A DNA stretch of 64,000 nt from Blastomonas sp. AAP53 (GTDB lineage: Bacteria > Pseudomonadota > Alphaproteobacteria > Sphingomonadales > Sphingomonadaceae), in the NCBI RefSeq assembly GCF_000331245.1, contig NZ_ANFZ01000002.1:286460-350459 (forward strand). Direction: 5' to 3'. Below are positions 17,065 to 24,886 of this stretch, piece by piece. The notes beneath the pieces are model-generated. The model did no database searches, was not told where the DNA came from, and saw nothing but the letters and a program-made list of their open reading frames with translations. Each line of letters starts with the position of its first letter. Position 1 is the first letter of the stretch. Position numbers and translations under genes: made by a program.

Positions 17065-17712
17065 TCACCCGACCTTACCTCGGTAAAGATATCTGAGGAT
17101 ATTTTTGACCTGTTGTGGATGAAACCCCTTTCCATTTGCGGTACTGAAGCCAGCCATATTGAGGCGACGGGCAATCTCACTGATCGACAGCCCCGCTTCC
17201 TTCATCGGCGTGATGACGGGTCTGAATGCTTCGGCTCGTTCGTTGGCGGTTCGGCGGTTCTGTTCCGCCAGCACCTTGCCATTCTTCCCCAACTGAACAC
17301 CCCGCTTTTTCGCCTCTGCCAGCGCATTGCGGGTTCGCTCTGAGATCAGGCGGCGCTCCTCCTGGGCGAGCGCTGCAAAGATATGCAACTGGAAATCCGT
17401 TGCGTGAGGCATCTCTGCCACCACCAACCCGATCCCTTGTTCCATTATAGAAGCGATGAAACTTACCTTGCGGGAAAATCGGTCCAGCTTGGCGATCAGC
17501 AGCTTGGCGTCAGATCGCTTTGCGTGATGGATTGCCTTCCAAAGCTGGATACGCTCGTCGTTCTTACCGGACTGCACTTCGACATATTCCGCTATCACCT
17601 CATCGCCATCGGAAACGAACCGTTCGATCAAAGTATGCTGAGCTGCCAAGCCTAGACCGGACTTTCCCTGCTTCTCCGTCGAAACCCTGAAATATGCCAC
17701 ATACCGAGTCAT
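17065..17712 (-). CDS. Serine recombinase (resolvase/invertase family)
   Basis: 215 aa from the ATG at 17712; two in-frame ATGs 9 and 24 bases upstream are possible. Catalytic domain: YVAYFRVSTEKQGKSGLGL, in which Ser is the nucleophile, then LLIAKLDRFSRKVSFI with the conserved Arg residues, and EERRLISERTRNAL helix E. A C-terminal helix-turn-helix follows (SISEIARRLNMAGFST then FHPQQVKNILRY). It is too short for a large serine integrase and resembles Tn3-type resolvases or site-specific invertases. It lies 45 bp upstream of the Doc/Fic gene on the same strand. In the island it could resolve dimers or help mobilisation. Confidence 0.9.
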   Translation of the reverse strand: MTRYVAYFRVSTEKQGKSGLGLAAQHTLIERFVSDGDEVIAEYVEVQSGKNDERIQLWKAIHHAKRSDAKLLIAKLDRFSRKVSFIASIMEQGIGLVVAEMPHATDFQLHIFAALAQEERRLISERTRNALAEAKKRGVQLGKNGKVLAEQNRRTANERAEAFRPVITPMKEAGLSISEIARRLNMAGFSTANGKGFHPQQVKNILRYLYRGKVG

Positions 17713-17792
17713 TTTCCGCATTCCCGTAAAATACAAACGTTGGTTTATGTTTGACGGGGTCCGTTAGATCGGTGGATCGGACAACTGATTGA

Positions 17793-17960
17793 TCAGGAAC
17801 GGATGACGATAACCGTGGCAGCTTGACGGGTGAGAGCGGACTTTGAGGGGAGCCGGGTCAACTCGCCACCCTCATAGATTTCGAATGATTTTATCGGAGC
17901 TGATTGCAGAGCCTTGACCAAATCCTGTTTGGTTTTGGGTTTCTGGATTTTCGAGATCAT
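17793..17960 (-). CDS. Hypothetical 55-aa protein coupled to the RHH gene
   Basis: A short open frame begins MISKIQKPKTKQDLVKAL and ends ATVIVIRS. Its ATG overlaps the stop of the upstream ribbon-helix-helix gene by one base (TGATG), the usual sign of translational coupling. A lysine-rich helix is followed by two short strands. No family is recognised. The coupling, and codon use like the preceding gene, support it as real. Confidence 0.5.
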   Translation of the reverse strand: MISKIQKPKTKQDLVKALQSAPIKSFEIYEGGELTRLPSKSALTRQAATVIVIRS

Positions 17961-18289
17961 CACCAGTCGTCCTGCCCATCGGAAAACATTGGATCAGGCA
18001 TGTCTAGATTCGGATTTACACGGCGAGAAACGGCCGATCCTTCCTTGGCAGACTGATCGGCGATGAATTCCTTGAAGCCCATTATACGCCGATTTTCCCG
18101 CAGGGAATGATCGACCTCCTGAAACCGCTTGGTCCGCTCGGCGATCACCTGTCCTTGCTTCAGGATAAAATCGCCCATCAGTTCAACGAGGACTGACGTC
18201 CTCGTTCTGCCACTGGCGTGGCAGACCTCATCAAATCGTTTTTGTGTTCGTACTGGGACATTGAAATTGGTCAGAGTGGTATTGGTCAC
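17960..18289 (-). CDS. Ribbon-helix-helix DNA-binding protein
   Basis: 109 aa, GTG start with a perfect AGGAGG 8 nt upstream. The N-terminus (LTNFNVPVRTQKRFDEVC, then TRTSVLVELMGDFI) fits a beta strand followed by two helices as in CopG/Arc/MobC-type RHH dimers. The C-terminal half is charged and ends in DMPDPMFSDGQDDW. On mobile elements such proteins are copy-number repressors, partition factors or relaxosome accessories. Being next to a HUH-type gene in the same direction favours a role in replication or mobilisation control. Confidence 0.65.
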   Translation of the reverse strand: MTNTTLTNFNVPVRTQKRFDEVCHASGRTRTSVLVELMGDFILKQGQVIAERTKRFQEVDHSLRENRRIMGFKEFIADQSAKEGSAVSRRVNPNLDMPDPMFSDGQDDW

Positions 18290-18474
18290 GAGATTATCCT
18301 CCTGTGATTATTGGTCTTTCTGGTTATTTTATGGATTATACTGTCTAACATTATGATTCTATTGGATATAGTTATGTATCAAGACCCGCTATGGTGAGCG
18401 AGTCCTGGGGCGGTGGCAGCAAGCGATTGGTGATGTGAAAGGGGTCTATACCCAGCGATCAACGACAACCTTGA
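18290..18474. other. AT-rich leader between HUH and RHH genes
   Basis: 185 bp without a gene. The right part contains an AT-rich stretch (18310-18380) with a minus-strand TATAAT-like hexamer upstream of the RHH gene. A HUH nick site, if the element has an origin here, would be expected in this stretch or just past 18969; I could not identify a clear hairpin with a nicking sequence. Confidence 0.3.
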
Positions 18475-18969
18475 TCAATGGGGGTTGTGGCAATTCAACC
18501 AGTCTATGGATGATCCGAAGTCGGGTTTGTCCCGGAACTTCGTAATGTAGGAGACCCACCCCTTGTCACAGGGAGTGATGTGGGTCTGGTCGTATCCCCA
18601 AAGGGTCTGTCTCCAGGTCTGGATGACCATTGACGGGAACACCTCAATTAGGTCCTCACGGGGACAATCCATGACCAGATGGTAATGGAGACGCTTGGTC
18701 CCACCACCCTCTAGAACGGAGATTACAGGGAGTTGTTTCCCGAACCGACGGGAGGAAGAACCATAAACCTGTTTGTTTAGGACATTGAGGAAGTGACGGA
18801 GGTTCCTGGAACCGTCCTCCGGGGTCAGTGTCACACCGTGACGTCCTCGGTTGTTATCGATCCAAACCCGTTGTTTCAGGGTCAGGGTGACGCCGAACGG
18901 GTAATTCCAGTGGTCGATGTCGATCCACTGACGAACGGATCGTTGAAGAGATGAGGAAGGGATGGTCAC
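18475..18969 (-). CDS. Small HUH-type Rep-like protein
   Basis: 164 aa, GTG start. The HUH motif is seen as RLHYHLVMD (two His flanking one residue) on a strand after LPVISVLEGG. The candidate nucleophile is Tyr in GWVSYITKFRDK, about 55 residues on, with a conserved Lys two residues after it. Upstream FGVTLTLKQR and RHFLNVLNKQVYG match motif-1-type and helical parts of rolling-circle Rep proteins. It has no helicase domain and is shorter than most Rep or relaxase proteins. A role in nicking an origin in the island is inferred; replication in an excised form is possible. Confidence 0.65.
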   Translation of the reverse strand: MTIPSSSLQRSVRQWIDIDHWNYPFGVTLTLKQRVWIDNNRGRHGVTLTPEDGSRNLRHFLNVLNKQVYGSSSRRFGKQLPVISVLEGGGTKRLHYHLVMDCPREDLIEVFPSMVIQTWRQTLWGYDQTHITPCDKGWVSYITKFRDKPDFGSSIDWLNCHNPH

Positions 18970-19141
18970 GGGAATCCTATAAAGAGGGGGTGTATATCCC
19001 TTATTTATAAGATTCGAACATTCCAGAGTGTGGTCAAATCTCCAAACAACTTACGTCCACGACTGTATATCGGATGCGTGGGATAACTAGATCGTGGACA
19101 GAGGGAATTGTTCTCACTGACATGAATAAGGTTATTTGATA

Positions 19142-19783
19142 ATGGTTATGTATGTTGATACTACTATAGTCCTCAATGGGTCCGAACCTGACATTGATAA
19201 ATTTCTAAATTATATGTTCTCCATTAAGAATGAATTGGACACAGATTCCAAAATTCATGTTCCGGATGGCGGTAAATTGATTGAGATTAATGAAAATGAA
19301 TTTCAAATATATACCGACTGCGAATGGAAGTACCGTAATTGGTTCGCTAAGTGGAACTATTTTGAGCAATTAGAAATTGAATCAAAGATTGTTTGGTCTT
19401 GTCTAGAATACCTTGTAATAAAAATACGTAGTAGCGAAAAATGTCCTCCAATAGCGATCATGGATGATTTACACAAGTTTCCAGAACTAACTGTTTTGCT
19501 GGGTATTGCATCCGAGGGTGATTTATATTTGCAATCGGTTTTTAAGTTTGCAAATGGAAACATGGAGAGTCATTTATGTCTCCAAGGTGATGCAAATAAA
19601 ATAAAATTGGATGACGATCACTATTATCTTCTTAAGGAAGATGAAGACGGAGTCCAGACTCTGGTGCGTAAATCACCCATCACTTATATCGATACTCTCG
19701 TGGAGGAGGTGAAGAGCGATAGAGTTCTCGAGGGGGCTCTTATGCTTCTGGGCTATAAATTATGTGATGATGTGATCCAATGA
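19142..19783 (+). CDS. Hypothetical AT-rich protein
   Basis: 213 aa from the ATG at 19142 with AAGG about 10 nt upstream; the next ATG at 19148 is also possible. No known domain was recognised. The sequence is acidic and soluble, with an alternating strand/helix look (DTTIVLNGSEPDIDKFLNYM at the N-terminus, IMDDLHKFPELTVLLGIAS in the middle). Codon use is AT-rich like the lipoprotein gene, so it came from a different donor than its neighbours. It ends at a strong terminator. Confidence 0.6.
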   Translation: MVMYVDTTIVLNGSEPDIDKFLNYMFSIKNELDTDSKIHVPDGGKLIEINENEFQIYTDCEWKYRNWFAKWNYFEQLEIESKIVWSCLEYLVIKIRSSEKCPPIAIMDDLHKFPELTVLLGIASEGDLYLQSVFKFANGNMESHLCLQGDANKIKLDDDHYYLLKEDEDGVQTLVRKSPITYIDTLVEEVKSDRVLEGALMLLGYKLCDDVIQ

Positions 19784-19786
19784 CAA

Positions 19787-19813
19787 AGACCCCCTTCTGG
19801 GGGTCTTTTTTTG
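19787..19813. terminator. Bidirectional rho-independent terminator
   Basis: A perfect 8-bp stem AGACCCCC (19787-19794) / GGGGGTCT (19799-19806) with TTCT loop and a run of T after it on the plus strand. It lies in the 38 bp between convergent genes; the minus strand reads a shorter T tract. Confidence 0.9.
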
Positions 19814-19821
19814 TTCAAAAT

Positions 19822-20502
19822 TCAGGGAAACCGCCCTCTGGACACAGACACCAGTATTTTTCGAGACCGTTCCAGTGACCGCTTGACCTGACGTTTCTGC
19901 TCCGGCGTCACGACCGGGTTCCCATTTCGATCAACATCAGAACGTCCTTGGAGGTAGTGGGGTTTCCACTTACTCCGAGGGCGGTTTTCCATATGGTCGA
20001 TGATAGATTGGCAGAACGCATGCCCGACTTTGGGTTTGCCTTGATCCTTCCATAAGCGATAGATCATCAGGTCTTCATGGACCGTCCGTCCTCTGATCTC
20101 ACCGGGGGACAGTTCATATTTCCCGAACCCAACAGAAGTCGATTTCACTGTCTTCGGGTCAATTCCCAGTTCCCGCAATCGGGACTGCTGTGTTTCCACG
20201 ATCAGACGTTTGATCTCATTCACCGTCTGAGTGACGGGCAGGTTCAACGGGACGGATAGGTTCAGGACGTTCGGGTGGTTCGAAACCCTCTGGATCACCT
20301 CGACCCTTGTCCCCCCAAACAGGTGAGAGTGATCCTTCCACCACTCGTCGAACCTCACATCCCGACAGTCGCCCCATTCCTCATAGAACGGGAACGTCGC
20401 AGATAGGTTCGATTGGAAGTTTGGTTCGTCGAGGGCGAGTTTATAGAACTCGAACCACAGGCGGATGTGCTGCTTCCGGGATTTGACGATGGGTTGCTTC
20501 AT
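19822..20502 (-). CDS. Hypothetical protein of plasmid/phage style
   Basis: 226 aa. No enzymatic motif was recognised. The N-terminal half has aromatic helical segments (HIRLWFEFYKLAL and FDEWWKDHSHLFGG), and the C-terminus is strongly basic (EQKRQVKRSLERSRKILV), suggesting nucleic-acid contact. Codon use matches the HUH-type gene (abundant gggt/gacc patterns), so both probably came from the same donor. A 53-codon gene lies 14 bp upstream on the same strand. Confidence 0.55.
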   Translation of the reverse strand: MKQPIVKSRKQHIRLWFEFYKLALDEPNFQSNLSATFPFYEEWGDCRDVRFDEWWKDHSHLFGGTRVEVIQRVSNHPNVLNLSVPLNLPVTQTVNEIKRLIVETQQSRLRELGIDPKTVKSTSVGFGKYELSPGEIRGRTVHEDLMIYRLWKDQGKPKVGHAFCQSIIDHMENRPRSKWKPHYLQGRSDVDRNGNPVVTPEQKRQVKRSLERSRKILVSVSRGRFP

Positions 20503-20516
20503 ATTAGTTCAACCAA

Positions 20517-20678
20517 TCATTTCGACAAGACAATGCAATGGTGATCAAAAACTGCAAGTCGATCCGCTTCGGTGAACATCTGCCGGTTATCGGCACTCGG
20601 CAGCGATCGCAAGAGCTCAGAGGAAAAGCCGCTCCCAGTAAAGGTCAGTTGGTAAATGTAGGCAAATCTTCTCACCAT
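20517..20678 (-). CDS. Small hypothetical protein (53 aa)
   Basis: The frame begins MVRRFAYIYQLTFTGSGF and ends DHHCIVLSK, immediately upstream of and co-directional with the 226-aa gene. Amino-acid composition looks protein-like, with a basic, aromatic N-terminus and a helical middle. The ribosome-binding site is weak. It fills most of what would otherwise be an empty 268-bp gap. Confidence 0.4.
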   Translation of the reverse strand: MVRRFAYIYQLTFTGSGFSSELLRSLPSADNRQMFTEADRLAVFDHHCIVLSK

Positions 20679-20769
20679 CTTCTGTCCACTATTTAATTCC
20701 CAGATTTGTTATATTAAAAAAGTGGTTTGGCAATTATGCCTTTCACATCAATTAGATTTGGAGATTACT

Positions 20770-21279
20770 GTGAGTATTATTTTTTCTATCGCCATCAATT
20801 CGAATAATTTTAATTTGCCGAATGACGCTGAATTTATCAACGGAATTTGCTCATCTTTGCCCGAGCATAGCGCTCCGGCACTTCTGGTGGCTCTGGCTTC
20901 TCATAATTCGTCGATGGTTCAATGCACGATTGCATCGAGGTCCGATTTGCCAGTCGAAGCCGTTGAATGCCTGATCGCTGGTGGCAACAGGCAGGTACGG
21001 CGAACGCTGGTTCACAACGACGTTTTCAAAACATCGGCGAACACAGACTTGCTGATTGAATGGTGTGCGGATGATGCAGAATTTGCTGCCGCCGCAGCCT
21101 CGCAAGTCATGGAATTTGAGAACGCCGACACCGAGCGGCTGTTCGCAGTGTTGTCAGAGCATGTCGATACAGATGTCCGCCGTGAACTCGCTCGAGCATG
21201 GAACCTTCCCAAATCGAAGCGAAAAAAGTTCTTGAACGATGCCGATTTCGGCGTTGCCAGAATTGCATCGGAAAATTGA
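20770..21279 (+). CDS. HEAT/leucine-rich-variant repeat protein
   Basis: 169 aa from a GTG with GGAG 6 nt upstream; an earlier non-ATG in-frame start lacks a site. Repeats of two-helix type are visible: MVQCTIASRSDLPVEAVECL, QVRRTLVHNDVFKTSANTDL, and VRRELARAWNLPKSKRKKFL, resembling the short alpha-alpha repeats of HEAT-like or LRR-variant proteins. These usually mediate protein binding. It sits between the basic unknown gene (divergent) and the methyltransferase genes (same strand), so it may be part of the defence cassette. No catalytic motif was seen. Confidence 0.55.
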   Translation: MSIIFSIAINSNNFNLPNDAEFINGICSSLPEHSAPALLVALASHNSSMVQCTIASRSDLPVEAVECLIAGGNRQVRRTLVHNDVFKTSANTDLLIEWCADDAEFAAAAASQVMEFENADTERLFAVLSEHVDTDVRRELARAWNLPKSKRKKFLNDADFGVARIASEN

Positions 21280-21685
21280 GAATAAAAAGCTGGGCATCCC
21301 ATGTCGGTGCCCAGCCGTTCCCGTTCGGCGATTGCTTTATCCATCATTGCTTGGCGGCGAATCTGGGTAACAGCCTCTGCCGAACCTTTCATTCCCTCGC
21401 TCCCTTTCGCCTTCGCTTGGAGACGCCTGCAGTCATCCGATTAGTAGCATTCGAAAGGTAATAGCGGTTCCGCCTGGGTGCGCCGATCGATCTTCCAAAC
21501 CTAAATATCCAGCCCAAATTCCCGGTATCGGACTACACCTAGCACGCAAAGTCGATCGCTCCGGGGTTCCCGATGCCCTTGAAAAACAAATCAAGAACAG
21601 TGGACACTCCTGCGGCGTATATGTATCGGGATCGGGTAGGCAAGGACCCACCCGGGCGGTGGATCAGCGCAAGGGTGAGCAGTGC
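21280..21685. other. Leader region upstream of the methyltransferase genes
   Basis: About 400 bp without a firm gene. A 43-codon frame (ATG 21573) begins MPLKNKSRTVDTPAAYMY, overlaps the methyltransferase start and stops a few codons inside it, so it could be a leader or controller peptide. A minus-strand frame from 21392 starts MKGSAEAVTQIRRQAMM behind a good GGGAG-like site but would overlap the repeat gene antiparallel. Neither is called. Confidence 0.3.
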
Positions 21686-22840
21686 ATGTACAATGTGGTA
21701 GACCTGTTTTGTGGCACTGGAGCGTTATCTTACGGGCTGAGCTTGGAGGATTCCCGGTTCCATGTCGTTGCAGGCCTCGATCACGACGCTGACGCATGTC
21801 AGACAGCAAGGGCAAACCACCCAGGCGCTAAGATTCTTTGCCGGTCCATAAGAGACCTGTCGGCAGCTGATTTCGCCTTGGAAGCCGGATTGTCCGATGT
21901 TGATGTGATCGTGGGCGGCCCACCTTGCCAAGGGTTCTCTTCACTGCGGCCGAAACGGAATAGCAACAAAAACGACCACCGTAATTACCTGTATCTCGAT
22001 TTTGTTGAGTATGTTGGATTTTTCCGCCCAAAAGTCTTTCTAATGGAGAATGTAGTTGGATTGATTGGAGAAACAAAAGGTGAGCTTCTTAGTGAAATAA
22101 TGAGTGATTTCATCAGCCTTGAATACGACGTAGATTTCCGAGTTCTCAATGCAGCCAACTATGGTGTTCCCCAAAAGCGGGAGCGTCTGATTATGGTGGG
22201 TGTCAACAAAAATCTGGTTTCCAAGCCAGTATTACAATTTCCAAACCCAACACATTTTTTTAATGGGCGTGTGATTGGGACTAAACGCAAAGACAAATAT
22301 GTGACCAATCCAGCACGAGGGCTCCCTGCGCTTTCTGTAATGGAGGCAATTTCAGATCTTCCAGAATTGGCGGCCGGTCAGTCCAGCGATTGCTACGCAA
22401 CCCAACCGGACAATCCGTTTCAAAAAATGATGCGAAAAGGTAGTACCGATAGGCTATCGTTGCATCAGGCCGCAGCACATTCCTCGAAAATGCTGGATGT
22501 CATTAAGGTAGCGGGCACAAGTAAGAATGCTTTGCCGGAAGGGCTCGTTTCAAGCGGCTTTAGCTCTTGCTACTCCCGCATGGAGCCTGACCAGCCGGCG
22601 ACCACCATAACCGTAAAGTTCACATCACCAGCTTCCAGCAAGTGCATCCACCCATATCAGCATCGAGCTATCACCCCCCGGGAAGCTGCTCGTCTACAAA
22701 GCTTTCCTGATTGCTTCCAGTTCCGTGGGTCAAAGACAGCCATCGCATCGCAGCTTGGCAATGCGGTTCCACCTCTCTTGAGCAAGGCTATTGCTCCAAT
22801 GCTGATTCAGAATCTTGAGGGAAGCATCCGTGCGGAATGA
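21686..22840 (+). CDS. DNA (cytosine-5) methyltransferase, first of two
   Basis: 384 aa from the ATG at 21686 (AAGGGTGAG just upstream). It transfers a methyl group from AdoMet to C5 of cytosine. Motifs in order: I DLFCGTGALSYGL (6-18), IV GGPPCQGFSS with catalytic Cys81, VI FLMENV with Glu121, VIII VPQKRERLIMVGV (161-173), a target-recognition region about 190-330, IX/X ending QLGNAVPPLL. All core residues are intact. It overlaps the next methyltransferase by 11 bp and is therefore coupled to it. Recognition sequence unknown. Confidence 0.95.
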   Translation: MYNVVDLFCGTGALSYGLSLEDSRFHVVAGLDHDADACQTARANHPGAKILCRSIRDLSAADFALEAGLSDVDVIVGGPPCQGFSSLRPKRNSNKNDHRNYLYLDFVEYVGFFRPKVFLMENVVGLIGETKGELLSEIMSDFISLEYDVDFRVLNAANYGVPQKRERLIMVGVNKNLVSKPVLQFPNPTHFFNGRVIGTKRKDKYVTNPARGLPALSVMEAISDLPELAAGQSSDCYATQPDNPFQKMMRKGSTDRLSLHQAAAHSSKMLDVIKVAGTSKNALPEGLVSSGFSSCYSRMEPDQPATTITVKFTSPASSKCIHPYQHRAITPREAARLQSFPDCFQFRGSKTAIASQLGNAVPPLLSKAIAPMLIQNLEGSIRAE

Positions 22841-24167
22841 TCTCTCCCAAGGATTTTTGCCGTTTGCGGTGTCGAAGCCTTCCCAAGGGGCGATGAGTGA
22901 CGATGCAAAGCCAAAGGCGGTTTGTCTCTTTTCGTCAGCTGGGGTTGGTGAATTGGGCGTCCATGCAGCTGGCATCGACCTGATCTGCTCGAATGAGATG
23001 GTCCCGTACCGGGCTCAACTGTACCGAGAGAATTTTCCTGATAGCCAGATGCTATGCGGCGACATTTGGCAGCTCAAATCCGAAATCACTTCTCGAGCTG
23101 CAGAGAGTCTTAAGAACGACGAGCTATTTTTGCTTTACGCAACCCCGCCTTGCCAAGGGATGTCTACGAACGGGATTGGCAAGCTCAAATTGGAAGCTGC
23201 CGAAGGCAGGCGGGACGTTGAGGACCCTCGGAATCGCCTCATCATACCCACGATGGATATTGCATGTGATCTGCGCCCACGGTGGCTTCTTCTGGAAAAT
23301 GTTCCTGGGATGCGCAACACCGCAATCACGGACGAAAATGGAAGCTTCGTGAACATCATAGATTATGTGCGGAACCGGCTGGGACCGGAATATGCGGGGG
23401 CGGCAGAGGTTGTTCAGTGTGAGCGCTATGGTGTTCCTCAAACACGCAAGCGCCTTATAACAATCTTCACTCGAGATGCTGGAGGAAAGAACTGGTTCAC
23501 ATCGAATGGCGGCTCTTTTTTCAGCCAATCGATGCAGGCCCCCGTAAAAACATTAAGGGACGCAATAGGACATCTACCGGAACTAAATGGCCGACAGGGT
23601 GAAAATGCAAGAACTGACTTTCACCCTTACCATTATGTAAATCCACTTGATGACCGAAAGTACTGGTGGATTGAGAATACTCCCGAAGGGGACACTGCAT
23701 TCAGCAACCAGTGCGTCAACCCCGAATGCGGTTTTCAATCAAATCCTCGTCACAAAGATAGTGTTGTCAATGGAAAGTCTACGGCGGGATTGGAAACACC
23801 AATATACTGCATTGAATGTGGGAGCCTTTTGCCTCGACCAACCGTGATTAACAAAGATGGATCACACAGACTTCTAAAGGGATTTCACTCCGCATATCGC
23901 CGAATGAAATGGGACGAGCCCGGTCGTGCGCTGACGCAGAATTTTATTTACGAAGCCTCCGATAACAAAGTTCATCCCGACCAAAATAGAGTTTTATCGG
24001 TTTTAGAGGCGCTGATTCTTCAAACTATCGATCATTACGACTACAAGTTCTCGATCCAAGGTAAAGGAATCGGTACGGCTCGGATTGCTGAAGTTATCGG
24101 AGAATCGGTCCCGCCACTGCTCATTGAAAAGATATGCAAGAAGATGATTGAAGTAAGTGAGGTCTAG
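22830..24167 (+). CDS. DNA (cytosine-5) methyltransferase with zinc-ribbon insert, second of two
   Basis: 445 aa from the GTG at 22830, which has GAGGGA 7 nt before it; an ATG at 22893 would give 424 aa. Motif I is atypical (LFSSAGVGELGVHAAG; one Gly replaced by Ser). Motif IV ATPPCQGMSTNG holds catalytic Cys108, motif VI LLENVPG has Glu156, motif VIII VPQTRKRLITIF, and the end has GESVPPLL. In the target-recognition region four cysteines (295, 300, 327, 330) form a zinc-ribbon-like pair, CVNPEC and CIEC. Its stop shares the four bases CTAG with the stop of the converging nuclease gene. Confidence 0.92.
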   Translation: MRNDLSQGFLPFAVSKPSQGAMSDDAKPKAVCLFSSAGVGELGVHAAGIDLICSNEMVPYRAQLYRENFPDSQMLCGDIWQLKSEITSRAAESLKNDELFLLYATPPCQGMSTNGIGKLKLEAAEGRRDVEDPRNRLIIPTMDIACDLRPRWLLLENVPGMRNTAITDENGSFVNIIDYVRNRLGPEYAGAAEVVQCERYGVPQTRKRLITIFTRDAGGKNWFTSNGGSFFSQSMQAPVKTLRDAIGHLPELNGRQGENARTDFHPYHYVNPLDDRKYWWIENTPEGDTAFSNQCVNPECGFQSNPRHKDSVVNGKSTAGLETPIYCIECGSLLPRPTVINKDGSHRLLKGFHSAYRRMKWDEPGRALTQNFIYEASDNKVHPDQNRVLSVLEALILQTIDHYDYKFSIQGKGIGTARIAEVIGESVPPLLIEKICKKMIEVSEV

Positions 24168-24886
24168 GAAATTTTTACACCTAGACGAATAAGACAATCT
24201 TTGTGCGAATCTTGATAGATCAAGCAACCAGACTTTATCTTTGCTTTGCCGAGAGAGTTTGTTGCGGTGTTGCTGGTCTTCTTTTTGTCCGATTTTCCTA
24301 CGCTAACCTTGTTCCAATCGCTTTGATCGAGGCGAGCAAAAAATATTGCCTTTATTTGCGGAGAGCCATGCGTTTGCGGACAAAAATCATAGTAGCATCC
24401 CAATAAATCACAAGCGTGTGCGTGATGGGCCCAATACGTGAGGTTGGTGATCGCCGCTTGCCTCGGCTGTCCAATACCATAGGAGCTGGCGGTTCGAATG
24501 TCGCCGATTGTGCATTTGATTTCGACCCCTCCGTGACGGAATGGCGCTAAATGCTCTCTGATTGGCCGCAGCGAGGCCGTATCATAACAAGTGCTCTCAA
24601 AATAATGCCTCACTGAAGGATCTGAGAGATTCAACAGGTCAGGGCGACCGTCAGGATGAGGGTTGGGAAAGAAATTCTGATCTGTTGCGTGTATAGCGTG
24701 TTTAAGTACCTCGCCTACAAAACCTGAGATATTGCGCTGGTTGAGAGAGCTATAAAATTGATTAGTGTTAGACCCCAAAATTTCAGGAATTTTTGCAAGA
24801 TAATGATTCGCTTTCTCAGCGGATCTCGCCAAGTCGCTTAGGCTGATGGGGCAAAAATTGCCGTTTGAGTTATGCGTAAACATCAT
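24164..24886 (-). CDS. PD-(D/E)XK restriction endonuclease subunit, paralogue 2
   Basis: 240 aa. The nuclease core is GRPDLLNLSD (Asp83), then about 39 residues on, HGGVEIKCTIG with Glu122 and Lys124, plus Glu59 in SGFVGEV. The same layout and several identical strings (NP..DG.PD, GG.E.K..., PQI.A.FFA) occur in the protein encoded just upstream, so the two are paralogues. It begins with ATG overlapping the upstream stop (ATGA) and ends tail-to-tail with the second methyltransferase. It is inferred to be one half of, or one of two, Type II nucleases; family unrecognised beyond the fold. Confidence 0.75.
   Translation of the reverse strand: MMFTHNSNGNFCPISLSDLARSAEKANHYLAKIPEILGSNTNQFYSSLNQRNISGFVGEVLKHAIHATDQNFFPNPHPDGRPDLLNLSDPSVRHYFESTCYDTASLRPIREHLAPFRHGGVEIKCTIGDIRTASSYGIGQPRQAAITNLTYWAHHAHACDLLGCYYDFCPQTHGSPQIKAIFFARLDQSDWNKVSVGKSDKKKTSNTATNSLGKAKIKSGCLIYQDSHKDCLIRLGVKIS

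Noticed and set aside
21012..21392. Minus-strand frame starting MKGSAEAVTQIRRQ
   Set aside because: The first 35 codons look protein-like and have a good ribosome-binding site, but the rest is antisense to the repeat protein gene; it may be a truncated gene start and is left uncalled.
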